Origin: Planctomycetaceae bacterium
GTDB taxonomy: Bacteria; Planctomycetota; Planctomycetia; Planctomycetales; Planctomycetaceae
Reading direction: 5' to 3'
Length of the DNA stretch: 13,519 nucleotides
Assembly: GCA_041398825.1 (NCBI GenBank)
Contig: JAWKTX010000028.1
Span: 1-13,519, forward strand
The notes beneath the pieces are model-generated. The model was not told where the DNA came from. It saw nothing but the letters and a program-made list of their open reading frames with translations, and made no database searches. Of the stretch, positions 6,953-13,519 are shown one piece after another. Position 1 is the stretch's first letter. Each line of letters begins with the position of its first letter. The position numbers and the translations under genes were made by a program.

Positions 6953-8545
6953 TTAATTGTTTGATGGTGAGGAAGCGACCATTGCTGTTCGGGGCCGCAA
7001 CTCGTCCTTCGAACTCAGCGCAAGTCCATCATCGAACTCCGCGACACAGAATCGATTTCGCCCGGACCGTTTTGCGTCGTACATCGCTGCATCGGCCGCC
7101 GCAAACAGGCGTTCCGTAAATTCAGCCGGGTCTTCATTGACCGTCGCTTCACATAACCCAACGCTGATCGTCACCGGAATGGTCGCGGTGCCAATGTGAA
7201 CAGGCAGTTGTTCGACCGTTTTCCTCATTCGTTCCCCAATCAGATTTATGACATGGGGACTGACATTATCCAGCAGGACGACAAACTCCTCACCGCCATA
7301 TCTACCCAGCAAATCGACATCGCGCAGGCAATGCTGAAGGGCCTCAGCAACCAGTTTCAGGACCTGATCGCCTGCCTGATGGCCGTATGTATCATTGATT
7401 TTCTTGAAGTGATCGATGTCAACAACACCCATCCCAAAAGAATGGCCTCTCAATCGATGAACTGCAGCTCTCTCTTTCATCTGAGCCACCAGATAGCCTC
7501 GATTGTATACGCCCGTGAGTACATCGATTCGCGATGCTCGAAGCAGATCCGCAACCCGACGCTTCAACATACCGTTTTCTTCGAGCAATTGGTCCGGCAC
7601 TTTCTCATTGGCCTCTGGCTCCGTTGCCATCGACGATATCCGAGAGAGTTGATCCAGTGCTTCCTGAAGAATATCCGCGACAGGCGGCACCTTTCGCGGA
7701 TCGACCTCAAAAAGATCGGCAGTAGCTTCAATGCGATCCTGGATCATCTGAAGCAAGTCTTCCGATGTCATCTCCACTGGAAGAGCGAGGTCGTCGAGAC
7801 ACTCCTCGAGCTCAACAATTGATACTCCCTGACTCTTGTCACAGAGCAAAGATGCAATGGCATTCGCTGTCCGGGTGATTTTTACCAGACGACTGTCTGA
7901 ATCAGCCGGTTCCGGACTGTCGGGCGTCTGATCAATCGCCAGAATTGCGGACACACAACGAACGGGCAGGCCAATCTGGCCCAGCATCACCGACGACATC
8001 TTGTGGTGAGTGAGTCCAAACTCTGCCAACTCCAGTGCAGTAAGCGGTACTCCTTCGTCGGCAGCTTTATCCAGTAGCGGCACATAGCGAGCTGGTTCAG
8101 CTCGTAACATGGCCAGCTTACCAACACCGGATAGCAAACTCGTTGTGTAGCATTCCGATTTGAGTTTCGGCGATCCAAAATAACTCCCCAACATTTCCGA
8201 TGCCGTCGCCTGAACGAAGGATCGCAACCAGAACTGTTTGAAGTATGACGCATGTTCACCGGGCTCGATTGACTGTCGAGCAAGGGAGAAGCTGAGAACT
8301 AATGGTGCAACACTGTTCCGCCCCAGCAACGTCGTGGCGCGCTTAACATCGCTCACGTCGCCCATATTTCCGTATTGAGAAGAATTAGCCGCCTTCAGCA
8401 GCCGGGTTGAAATAGCCGGATCTTTACGAATGACCGAAGCAATCTGGTCAATCGAACTGTCCGGATCATCAAACAATCGTAAGACCTCGATTGCGATCGT
8501 AGGCAGCGTTGGCAATTTCAAACATCGTGAAAGATCGATCGTCAT
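6953..8545 (-). CDS. HDOD-GGDEF protein, likely diguanylate cyclase
   Basis: A 530-residue cytoplasmic protein. Residues ~6-205 form an HDOD domain (LPTLPTIAIEVL..., DPAISTRLLKAANSS at 42-56), a metal-free relative of HD phosphohydrolases used for protein-protein signalling. A short coiled-coil-like linker (~315-340) leads to a GGDEF domain (~341-502), which starts with DVLTGVYNRGYL and carries the active-site motif GGEEF (417-421). The family makes cyclic di-GMP from two GTP. The product-inhibition I-site RxxD is present as RDVD (408-411), five residues before GGEEF, so both catalysis and feedback inhibition look intact. No signal peptide or membrane segment is seen. The start fits because HDOD proteins typically begin close to the LPTLP motif. 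An AGAGG sequence lies ~13 bases upstream, far for a ribosome binding site. The gene stands alone; no two-component gene is adjacent. Confidence 0.93.
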   Translation of the reverse strand: MTIDLSRCLKLPTLPTIAIEVLRLFDDPDSSIDQIASVIRKDPAISTRLLKAANSSQYGNMGDVSDVKRATTLLGRNSVAPLVLSFSLARQSIEPGEHASYFKQFWLRSFVQATASEMLGSYFGSPKLKSECYTTSLLSGVGKLAMLRAEPARYVPLLDKAADEGVPLTALELAEFGLTHHKMSSVMLGQIGLPVRCVSAILAIDQTPDSPEPADSDSRLVKITRTANAIASLLCDKSQGVSIVELEECLDDLALPVEMTSEDLLQMIQDRIEATADLFEVDPRKVPPVADILQEALDQLSRISSMATEPEANEKVPDQLLEENGMLKRRVADLLRASRIDVLTGVYNRGYLVAQMKERAAVHRLRGHSFGMGVVDIDHFKKINDTYGHQAGDQVLKLVAEALQHCLRDVDLLGRYGGEEFVVLLDNVSPHVINLIGERMRKTVEQLPVHIGTATIPVTISVGLCEATVNEDPAEFTERLFAAADAAMYDAKRSGRNRFCVAEFDDGLALSSKDELRPRTAMVASSPSNN

Positions 8546-8811
8546 GGTGCGTCAGGTACCTCTGAGGTCAAATCACTTACGTCGTGATCAAAACGAAATA
8601 GATTTCTCCACTCACGTGAAACGAAATATGAGTCGGCCTGCATACTCACTACTCCGCAGCCCCCGCTAGATGTATAGGTCACCAACATTTGATCAGAGTC
8701 CACAGTTTTTCGATGGAATGGAAGAGTTCTGATCTTACCATGGGTAGTACCGCGAACTTCTGATCGCTTTTCCCACCGACACCGCCGAAACCGCTCATTA
8801 CCAAAATGCAT
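8542..8811 (-). CDS. Doubtful 89-residue ORF overlapping the HDOD-GGDEF start (ATGA)
   Basis: The ORF ends with a TGA that overlaps the ATG of the HDOD-GGDEF gene in the ATGA arrangement typical of translational coupling. Against it, the sequence (MHFGNERFRRCRWEKRSEVR...) has no recognisable domain, its codon choice is mixed and includes codons rare in the neighbours, and no ribosome binding site precedes the ATG at 8811. The overlap may be chance and the region may only be the 5' leader. I rate it as possible but unlikely. Confidence 0.2.
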   Translation of the reverse strand: MHFGNERFRRCRWEKRSEVRGTTHGKIRTLPFHRKTVDSDQMLVTYTSSGGCGVVSMQADSYFVSREWRNLFRFDHDVSDLTSEVPDAP

Positions 8812-9152
8812 GCTGGTAACCCGCTACATCTACCTGTTCATCTGGGAACCGGATAATCGATCGCCTGCTTCGCGCTCTTGCCCACTTTGCGACAGGAATT
8901 CCCTCAATCTTTCCGCGGGAAGACCAGCACCCGAACGACCCGCGCGTTCCGCATACGTGGAATCAGGTAGGTGAAACCGGCACGGGGCATCGCCCGCCAC
9001 GCCCTGCAGTCAATCAGCCCGTCAGACCTGGACCTGCATCCCTGCACTGAGTGAAGTGGGAATGGCAGTCGATTCACGCATTCCGGGGATCTGATACATT
9101 ACTGTCCTGATACAGACTGCCCCGGAGTTCATGGAGAGAAAGCAACATTACA
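8546..9152. other. ~600-base stretch between divergent genes
   Basis: This stretch separates the HDOD-GGDEF gene (-) from the M20 peptidase gene (+) and must hold both promoters. It contains two doubtful minus-strand ORFs (listed). It also has an interrupted palindrome, TTACCA-N10-TGGTAA (8798-8819), whose spacer contains ATGCAT and which could be an operator. The 8-base sequence CTGATACA occurs at 9091-9098 and 9107-9114, just upstream of the peptidase gene. TTCACG (9073) followed 16 bases later by TACATT (9095) is a weak promoter candidate. No RNA gene is evident. Confidence 0.45.
8830..9000 (-). CDS. Doubtful 56-residue ORF, GTG start
   Basis: A short minus-strand frame runs from a GTG at 9000 to TAG at 8830. 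Its middle reads smoothly as protein (LPDSTYAERAGRSGAGLPAE then RLREFLSQ), with a plausible helix, and its codons look more like the neighbours than random sequence would. It has only a weak upstream purine stretch, no known family and a non-ATG start. It could be a small gene, the remnant of a longer gene, or chance. It lies 18 bases before the start of the 89-residue ORF on the same strand. Confidence 0.22.
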   Translation of the reverse strand: MAGDAPCRFHLPDSTYAERAGRSGAGLPAERLREFLSQSGQEREAGDRLSGSQMNR

Positions 9153-10526
9153 ATGCAGGACATTCTCAAACATATTGATTCGCAGAAGCCCCAGACACTG
9201 GATCAGTTGTTCGAATTTCTGCGCATCCCGAGTGTCAGTGCAGATTCGGCCTATGCTGGCGATGTCAGGCGTTGTGCGGAGTGGGTACGGGATGCAATGG
9301 AACGTGCGGGTCTGAGCGCAGAAGTGATCGCGACTGACGGACACCCAATCGTTTACGGAGAGCGTGTTCAGGATCCAGCACTTCCGACAGTGCTGGTCTA
9401 TGGTCACTACGACGTGCAACCTCCGGATCCGCTCACTCTCTGGACGACTCCGCCCTTTGAACCACAGATTCGCGATGGAAAGATCTTTGCCCGCGGTGCC
9501 ACTGACGACAAGGGTCAGGTTTTTACTCATTTGAAGTCCATCGAAGCCTGGATGCAGATTCGCGGCAGCCTGCCCGTCAATTTGAAATTCGTGATTGAGG
9601 GTGAAGAAGAAGTGGGCGGCGAGAACCTGGACCACTTCCTCAAAGAAAATGCAGATCGCCTGAAGGCAGACGTATGCGTTGTCAGCGACACCAGCCAGTA
9701 TGGTGATGGAATCCCGGCGATTACCTACGGACTACGAGGAATCATCGCGGCGGAAGTACGTCTCACCGGACCATCGAAGGATCTGCACAGCGGAATCTAC
9801 GGTGGCAGTATTGCAAACCCGGCAAACGCACTGGCTCGAATGTGCGGGACACTTGTCGGAGATGATGGACGCATCCGGATTCCAGGCTTTTACGACGATG
9901 TCATTCCGTTGTCGGACGAAGAACGCCGGCAATTTGCAAAACTTCCATTCGAAGAAAGTGTTTTCCTCAGTGAAACCGGATCCAGTGCAACATTCGGCGA
10001 ACAGGGATTTTCAACTCTTGAACGACGGTGGACACGGCCGACCTGCGACATTAACGGCATCGTCAGTGGTTATTCGGGTGAAGGCCCCAAGACAATTATC
10101 CCATCGGCTGCAATGGCAAAAATCACGTGCCGTCTCGTTCCGGGAATGAAGCCTGAGAAGGTTCTGAAATCACTGGAGCTATACCTCCGCGATCAGTGTC
10201 CTGCTGGCATTGGTTTCCAGTTTCTTCCGTTCCACGGCTGCGAAGCCTTTGTGTTTGATCCGACCAGCCCATGGATTTCAGCGGCAGGCGAAGCCGTTGC
10301 TGAAGCGTTTGGGCAGCCGCCTGTTTTCATTCGTGAGGGGGGATCGATTCCGGTGGTACTCAGCTTCAAACAGATTCTGGGAATCGATACTCTTCTGCTC
10401 GGATGGGGCCGCAATACAGATAATCTGCATAGTCCGGATGAACATATCCACGTCGCAGATTTCGAGCGCGGCGTACTGTCGAGCGCTTGGTTGTGGCAGA
10501 AACTCGGTGGTGTAAAAACAAGCTGA
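9153..10526 (+). CDS. M20-family metallopeptidase (dipeptidase)
   Basis: A 457-residue cytoplasmic zinc-dependent exopeptidase of the M20 family, most like the CNDP/carnosinase-type dipeptidases that cleave short peptides. The di-metal site is visible in order: H85 in VYGHYDVQ with D87 alongside, bridging D118 in RGATDDKGQ, the catalytic glutamate and metal ligand in EGEEEVGG (~151-152), D179 in VVSDT, and the late histidine H426 in LHSPDEH. The insert dimerisation domain lies around 190-315, with the substrate-contact histidine in DLHSGIYGG (H212). EGGSIP (395-400) is a conserved family loop. There is no signal peptide. The start at 9153 fits the family; a GGAGAG stretch 14 bases upstream is too far to be a strong ribosome binding site. 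It lies 182 bases before serS on the same strand, but hairpins in that gap suggest separate transcription. The substrate is unknown. Confidence 0.93.
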   Translation: MQDILKHIDSQKPQTLDQLFEFLRIPSVSADSAYAGDVRRCAEWVRDAMERAGLSAEVIATDGHPIVYGERVQDPALPTVLVYGHYDVQPPDPLTLWTTPPFEPQIRDGKIFARGATDDKGQVFTHLKSIEAWMQIRGSLPVNLKFVIEGEEEVGGENLDHFLKENADRLKADVCVVSDTSQYGDGIPAITYGLRGIIAAEVRLTGPSKDLHSGIYGGSIANPANALARMCGTLVGDDGRIRIPGFYDDVIPLSDEERRQFAKLPFEESVFLSETGSSATFGEQGFSTLERRWTRPTCDINGIVSGYSGEGPKTIIPSAAMAKITCRLVPGMKPEKVLKSLELYLRDQCPAGIGFQFLPFHGCEAFVFDPTSPWISAAGEAVAEAFGQPPVFIREGGSIPVVLSFKQILGIDTLLLGWGRNTDNLHSPDEHIHVADFERGVLSSAWLWQKLGGVKTS

Positions 10527-10593
10527 TTCCGAATCTCTGCCATCAGTCTTCCAATGTCCGGAGTATCGCCCAATCAGTGGACGAGACAAAAAC

Positions 10594-10649
10594 CAGACAA
10601 GGATTTGTCTGCAGTGCCAACGCTGCCGGACCGATCTCCAGTGGGTCCG
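10594..10649 (+). promoter_or_regulatory. Two small hairpins in the gap upstream of serS
   Basis: Two perfect stems lie between the peptidase stop and serS. CAGACAA-GGAT-TTGTCTG (10594-10611) has a 7-bp stem with a 4-base loop, and CGGACC-N11-GGTCCG (10627-10649) has a 6-bp stem. Neither is followed by a T tract. They could end the peptidase transcript or form part of the serS leader. I do not see the conserved T-box sequence, so a tRNA-sensing riboswitch is not supported. Confidence 0.35.
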
Positions 10650-10695
10650 AACCACTCAATAATTCCATGAACCCAAACATAAACAACGTCGGCTG

Positions 10696-10701
10696 AAGGA
10701 G
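10696..10701 (+). promoter_or_regulatory. Ribosome binding site of serS
   Basis: AAGGAG ends 7 bases before the ATG at 10709. It is the clearest Shine-Dalgarno sequence in the window and fixes the serS start. Confidence 0.85.
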
Positions 10702-10708
10702 TGCTAAC

Positions 10709-11983
10709 ATGCTGGATCTGCAGTTCATCTGCGATCATCGCGATGAGGTTGAGCAGAATTGTCAGAACCGTGGAGTTCAGGTGGACATCGCGTCCATCGT
10801 TCGGCTGCGTGATGAACGCAGTTCGCTGATCACCCATGGCGATGAGCTGCGGCGCCAGCAGAAAGAGCTCTCTGCTCAGATTCCCAAAGCATCCGCCGAA
10901 GAACGCCCCGCGCTGATTGAAAAAGGCAAGCAGCTGCGTGAGCAGGTTGCTTCTGCTGAAGAAAAGCAGAAACTGGTCGAAGAACAACTTCGTTCAGAAC
11001 AGTCACGCGTTCCGAACATGACACACCCGGACGCTCCTCTCGGAGGGGAAGACGACGCGCGAGAGCTGCGTATTGTAGGCAGCAAACCAGAATTCGATTT
11101 CAAGCCACTCGATCACTTCGATCTGGCAGCAAAGCTCGATCTCATTGACTTCGAAGCTGGTGCGCGTGTTGCCGGACACGGTTTTTACTACCTCAAGAAC
11201 GATGCCGTCATGCTGGAAATGGCGCTCGTTCAGTTCGCATTAACCAAGTTGCGCAGCAAAGGATTCACGCTGTATACGACACCGGATCTGGCCCGGGATT
11301 CTGTTCTTGAAGGCATTGGGTTCAATCCGCGTGGTGACGAAACTCAGATCTATTCTGTCGCAGACTCCGACCTGAGCCTGGTTGCCACCGCCGAAATTAC
11401 TCTCGGCGGCGCACTAAAGGATCAGACCATTGATCTGGCTGATTTGCCAATCAAGTGCTGCGGCCTGTCCCACTGTTTCCGAACGGAAGCCGGCGCGCAT
11501 GGTCGCGCAACACGTGGCATCTATCGCGTCCACCAATTCACCAAGGTGGAGATGTTTGGATTCACAGCCGGCGACGTGGCTGCATCAGATGCACTACATC
11601 AGGAAATCGTCGCGATCGAAGAAGAAATCTTTCAGGAACTCGGCATCTGTTACCGCCTGATCGACACAGCAACCGGTGACCTCGGCGGCCCCGCCTATCG
11701 CAAGTTTGACCTGGAAGCCTGGATGCCAGGGCGCGGAGAAGCTGGCGAATTCGGTGAAGTCACGTCGGCATCAAACTGTACCGACTATCAGGCACGTCGA
11801 CTGGGGATCCGTTATCGCAGCCCGGAAAAGAAAGGAACGCAATTCGTTCACACATTGAACGGTACGGCCATCTCCTGCGCCCGTGCCATCATCGCCATCA
11901 TGGAAAACTACCAGCAATCAGACGGTACAATCGCAGTCCCTGCGGTTCTTCAACCCTGGGTCGGTAAAAAAGTCATCGACTAG
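10709..11983 (+). CDS. serS: Seryl-tRNA synthetase
   Basis: A 424-residue class II aminoacyl-tRNA synthetase that charges tRNA-Ser (and tRNA-Sec where present) with serine in the cytoplasm. Residues ~1-105 form the long antiparallel coiled-coil arm that grips the tRNA, rich in Glu, Lys and Gln. The catalytic core follows, with the serine-binding TAEI (227-230), motif 2 (FRTEAGAHGRATRGIYRVHQ, 257-276, including the ATP-contacting arginines) and motif 3 (NGTAISCARAIIAIMENYQ, 384-402, with conserved R392). Length and motif order match normal bacterial SerRS, and no part is missing. The start is set by an AAGGAG site 7 bases upstream. The gene ends at a strong intrinsic terminator 40 bases downstream, so it is transcribed independently of the sialidase-like gene after it. 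Confidence 0.97.
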   Translation: MLDLQFICDHRDEVEQNCQNRGVQVDIASIVRLRDERSSLITHGDELRRQQKELSAQIPKASAEERPALIEKGKQLREQVASAEEKQKLVEEQLRSEQSRVPNMTHPDAPLGGEDDARELRIVGSKPEFDFKPLDHFDLAAKLDLIDFEAGARVAGHGFYYLKNDAVMLEMALVQFALTKLRSKGFTLYTTPDLARDSVLEGIGFNPRGDETQIYSVADSDLSLVATAEITLGGALKDQTIDLADLPIKCCGLSHCFRTEAGAHGRATRGIYRVHQFTKVEMFGFTAGDVAASDALHQEIVAIEEEIFQELGICYRLIDTATGDLGGPAYRKFDLEAWMPGRGEAGEFGEVTSASNCTDYQARRLGIRYRSPEKKGTQFVHTLNGTAISCARAIIAIMENYQQSDGTIAVPAVLQPWVGKKVID

Positions 11984-12022
11984 TTTCCTGTCAGCGTCTC
12001 TAACCTTACGCTAACACCACAC

Positions 12023-12055
12023 AAAAGCCCGAAGCAGCCTGCCTCGGGCTTTTTT
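12023..12055 (+). terminator. Intrinsic terminator of serS
   Basis: AAAAGCCCGA (12023-12032) pairs perfectly with TCGGGCTTTT (12044-12053) around an 11-base loop, and the plus strand continues in a run of six T (12050-12055). This is a textbook Rho-independent terminator, 40 bases after the serS stop. Confidence 0.92.
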
Positions 12056-12118
12056 GTTGTGGGACTGTATCACACAATTCTCCTGCGAATGTCTTCCTGC
12101 AAATGCCAGGCACTAATC

Positions 12119-12124
12119 AAAGGA
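12119..12124 (+). promoter_or_regulatory. Ribosome binding site that favours a GTG start for the sialidase-like gene
   Basis: AAAGGA lies 9 bases before a GTG at 12134. Starting there puts a normal signal peptide at the very N terminus. The longer frame from a GTG at 12059 begins inside the downstream side of the serS terminator and would bury the signal peptide. Confidence 0.6.
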
Positions 12125-12133
12125 ACGAGTACC

Positions 12134-13384
12134 GTGAATTTCAGGACTCTTCAAGCTCTGCGGACCACCTGCTTACTGATAACTCTGGTGAATCATCCCG
12201 GCATTCGGGCGGATGAAGCATCGCCCCTGATCCAGTCCATTTCCCGGGAGGTTGTCTTCAGCAACCGTGATGGCAGTGGCACCACCTGGTTTCACCCTCG
12301 AGTTTGCATGCTCCCCCAGGGAAATGGCGAGCCTTTGGCATTGATGACGCTGCAGGAGATCGGTGGCTCCGATTACTTTGGAACAGTGCACTGGTCCATG
12401 TCGCGGAACTTTGGACGCACATGGAGTCAACCTGAACCGATTTCTGCATTCGCCCGGGAAGTCGTAGCGGGGCGAACAGACGGACTCACAGCAGGTGTTT
12501 GCGATGTCGTTCCGGAGTATCATCCGGAATCAGACACGGTCCTCGCGCTTGGTCATGTGGTTTTTTACAAAGGGGATTACTTCGCCCGAAAGGAGCAGCT
12601 TCCAAGGTTTCCCGTTTACGCGACCCGATCATCGGATGGAACCTGGTCTTCCCGGCGTATTCTTGAATGGGATGATCCCCGCGGAGCTTATATTTACACC
12701 AATAACTGTGGCCAGCGCATCACATTACCCAATGGCGACATTCAAATGTCGCTCACGTTTGGGCCTCAGGAAACAGAGCGACTTGTTGCAGGGGTGCGTG
12801 CCAGCTACGACGGACAGGAACTGAGAATTCGCGATGTGGGACCGCCAATGGCCAATCCGCATGGACGAGGATTGCTGGAACCAAGCGTCACAAAATTTAG
12901 AAATCAGTTCTGGATCACAATGAGAGCCGAAGACAACCATGGCTACGTTTCCACAAGCAATGACGGATTGCACTGGGATGAGAAACAAGCCTGGAGCTGG
13001 GATGACGGAACAACCATCGAAATGTCAACAACTCAACAACACTGGCTCACGCACAGCGATGGGTTGTATCTGGTCTACACTCGAAAAGACGAATCAAATA
13101 TCAACGTCATACGCTGGAGATCGCCTCTTTGGGTTGCCGAGGTTGATACGAAGAGGCGGTGCCTGATCAGATCCACGGAACAGATTTTGCTCCCGTTGGC
13201 AGGTGATGGAATCCAGGCTCCGGAGCAGGTTGCTTTGATGGGCAACTTTCATGTGACAAATGCTGGTCCGCATGAGTCATGGATTACCGTGGGTGAGTGG
13301 ATCAGAGCCAAAGGAAACACAGGCGACGTTCTTCTTGCTCGCATCCGATGGTCTCGACCCAACAAGTACTTCCAGCTCAAATAA
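12134..13384 (+). CDS. Secreted sialidase-fold (BNR/Asp-box) protein
   Basis: With the GTG start at 12134 the protein has 416 residues. It opens with a signal peptide (MNFRTLQALRTTCLLITLVN..., likely cut near IRA-DEA at ~26-27), so it is exported. The rest is all-beta in pattern and matches the six-bladed propeller of the sialidase superfamily. Asp-box-like motifs S-x-N-x-G-x-T-W (S90-W97, SRNFGRTW) and weaker versions (RSSDGTW ~165-171, STSNDGLHW 273-281) mark blade turns. This superfamily includes sialidases and other glycoside hydrolases or binding proteins; related proteins are numerous in planctomycetes. I cannot assign the catalytic arginine triad with confidence, so sialic acid cleavage is not shown. 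An alternative ATG at 12089 lacks both a ribosome binding site and an N-terminal signal peptide. The gene follows the serS terminator and is probably transcribed from its own promoter in the 150-base gap. Confidence 0.82.
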   Translation: MNFRTLQALRTTCLLITLVNHPGIRADEASPLIQSISREVVFSNRDGSGTTWFHPRVCMLPQGNGEPLALMTLQEIGGSDYFGTVHWSMSRNFGRTWSQPEPISAFAREVVAGRTDGLTAGVCDVVPEYHPESDTVLALGHVVFYKGDYFARKEQLPRFPVYATRSSDGTWSSRRILEWDDPRGAYIYTNNCGQRITLPNGDIQMSLTFGPQETERLVAGVRASYDGQELRIRDVGPPMANPHGRGLLEPSVTKFRNQFWITMRAEDNHGYVSTSNDGLHWDEKQAWSWDDGTTIEMSTTQQHWLTHSDGLYLVYTRKDESNINVIRWRSPLWVAEVDTKRRCLIRSTEQILLPLAGDGIQAPEQVALMGNFHVTNAGPHESWITVGEWIRAKGNTGDVLLARIRWSRPNKYFQLK

Positions 13385-13473
13385 AAACCAGATGTGCTGA
13401 CTGCACTGGAGCATGCACAAAATGATCATGGGGTCAACTATCCGGGTGGGCCGGCAGCCCTTCCGCACGAAGC

Positions 13474-13519
13474 TAGCTGTCCGTCGAAAAACCGGGACAA
13501 GCACGCAGGAGGACTGGAA
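13474..13519. repeat. Fold-back repeat element, copy 2 (cut by window end)
   Basis: Bases 13474-13519 match 6824-6869 with a one-base gap. GCACGCAGGA and GACTGGAA are identical in both, as is most of the GTCGAAAAACCGGGACA region (GTTGAAAAAATCGGCACA in copy 1). Only the left half lies in the window; the inverted right half should follow. It begins ~90 bases after the stop of the sialidase-like gene. Confidence 0.6.

Noticed and set aside
7196..7822. 208-residue plus-strand frame opposite the GGDEF domain
   Set aside because: It lies wholly within the HDOD-GGDEF gene on the opposite strand and reads as no known protein.
8810..8977. 55-residue plus-strand frame containing a CPLC motif
   Set aside because: A single CxxC in a short frame with no ribosome binding site or family resemblance is not enough, and the opposite strand reads better.
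10527..10708. T-box riboswitch upstream of serS
   Set aside because: Stems are present, but no conserved T-box sequence or antiterminator/terminator pair with a T run can be seen.
12059..12133. Longer start (GTG at 12059 or ATG at 12089) for the sialidase-like gene
   Set aside because: The first lies at the edge of the serS terminator, both bury the signal peptide, and neither has a ribosome binding site; the GTG at 12134 has AAAGGA 9 bases upstream.
1..13519. CRISPR array, tRNA/rRNA genes, prophage, insertion sequence with transposase, toxin-antitoxin or defence genes
   Set aside because: I found no regularly spaced repeats, tRNA-like cloverleaf sequence, transposase or recognisable defence protein on either strand.

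Overview
The window looks like chromosomal DNA of a member of the Planctomycetota, probably near the Planctomycetales/Planctomycetaceae. The strongest sign is the large secreted protein at 731-4507 (minus), which combines a planctomycete-type cytochrome c domain (two CXXCH motifs) with DUF1549 and DUF1553 domains, a combination mostly seen in that phylum. Weak or absent Shine-Dalgarno sequences at most starts, wide gene spacing, frequent strand changes and a secreted sialidase-like protein fit as well. No species is claimed.

Layout, left to right: (1) the C-terminal part of a PLP-dependent threonine/serine dehydratase or serine racemase (+, cut by the left edge); (2) a convergent 1258-residue PSCyt1/DUF1549/DUF1553 protein (-) with two related discoidin-like modules inserted in its middle; (3) divergent from it, mnmE, the tRNA-modification GTPase (+); (4) a small unrecognised protein of 85 residues (-), convergent with mnmE; (5) a gene-free stretch of about 520 bases with a strong 17-bp hairpin and an imperfect fold-back repeat of about 100 bases; (6) an HDOD-GGDEF signalling protein (-); (7) a gene-poor stretch of about 600 bases with two doubtful short minus-strand ORFs; (8) an M20-family metallodipeptidase (+); (9) serS, seryl-tRNA synthetase (+), ending in a clear intrinsic terminator; (10) a secreted sialidase-fold protein (+); (11) the start of a second copy of the fold-back repeat, cut by the right edge.

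Most genes are monocistronic and do not form one pathway. mnmE and serS are tRNA/translation housekeeping genes. The M20 peptidase and dehydratase are amino-acid or peptide catabolism. The DUF1549/DUF1553 protein and the sialidase-like protein are exported and probably act on, or respond to, complex glycans. The HDOD-GGDEF protein is a likely c-di-GMP synthase. I see no CRISPR array, phage, toxin-antitoxin or defence locus. The least explained items are the two-copy fold-back repeat, the module duplication inside the DUF1549/DUF1553 protein, the altered G4 motif in MnmE and the orphan 85-residue protein.
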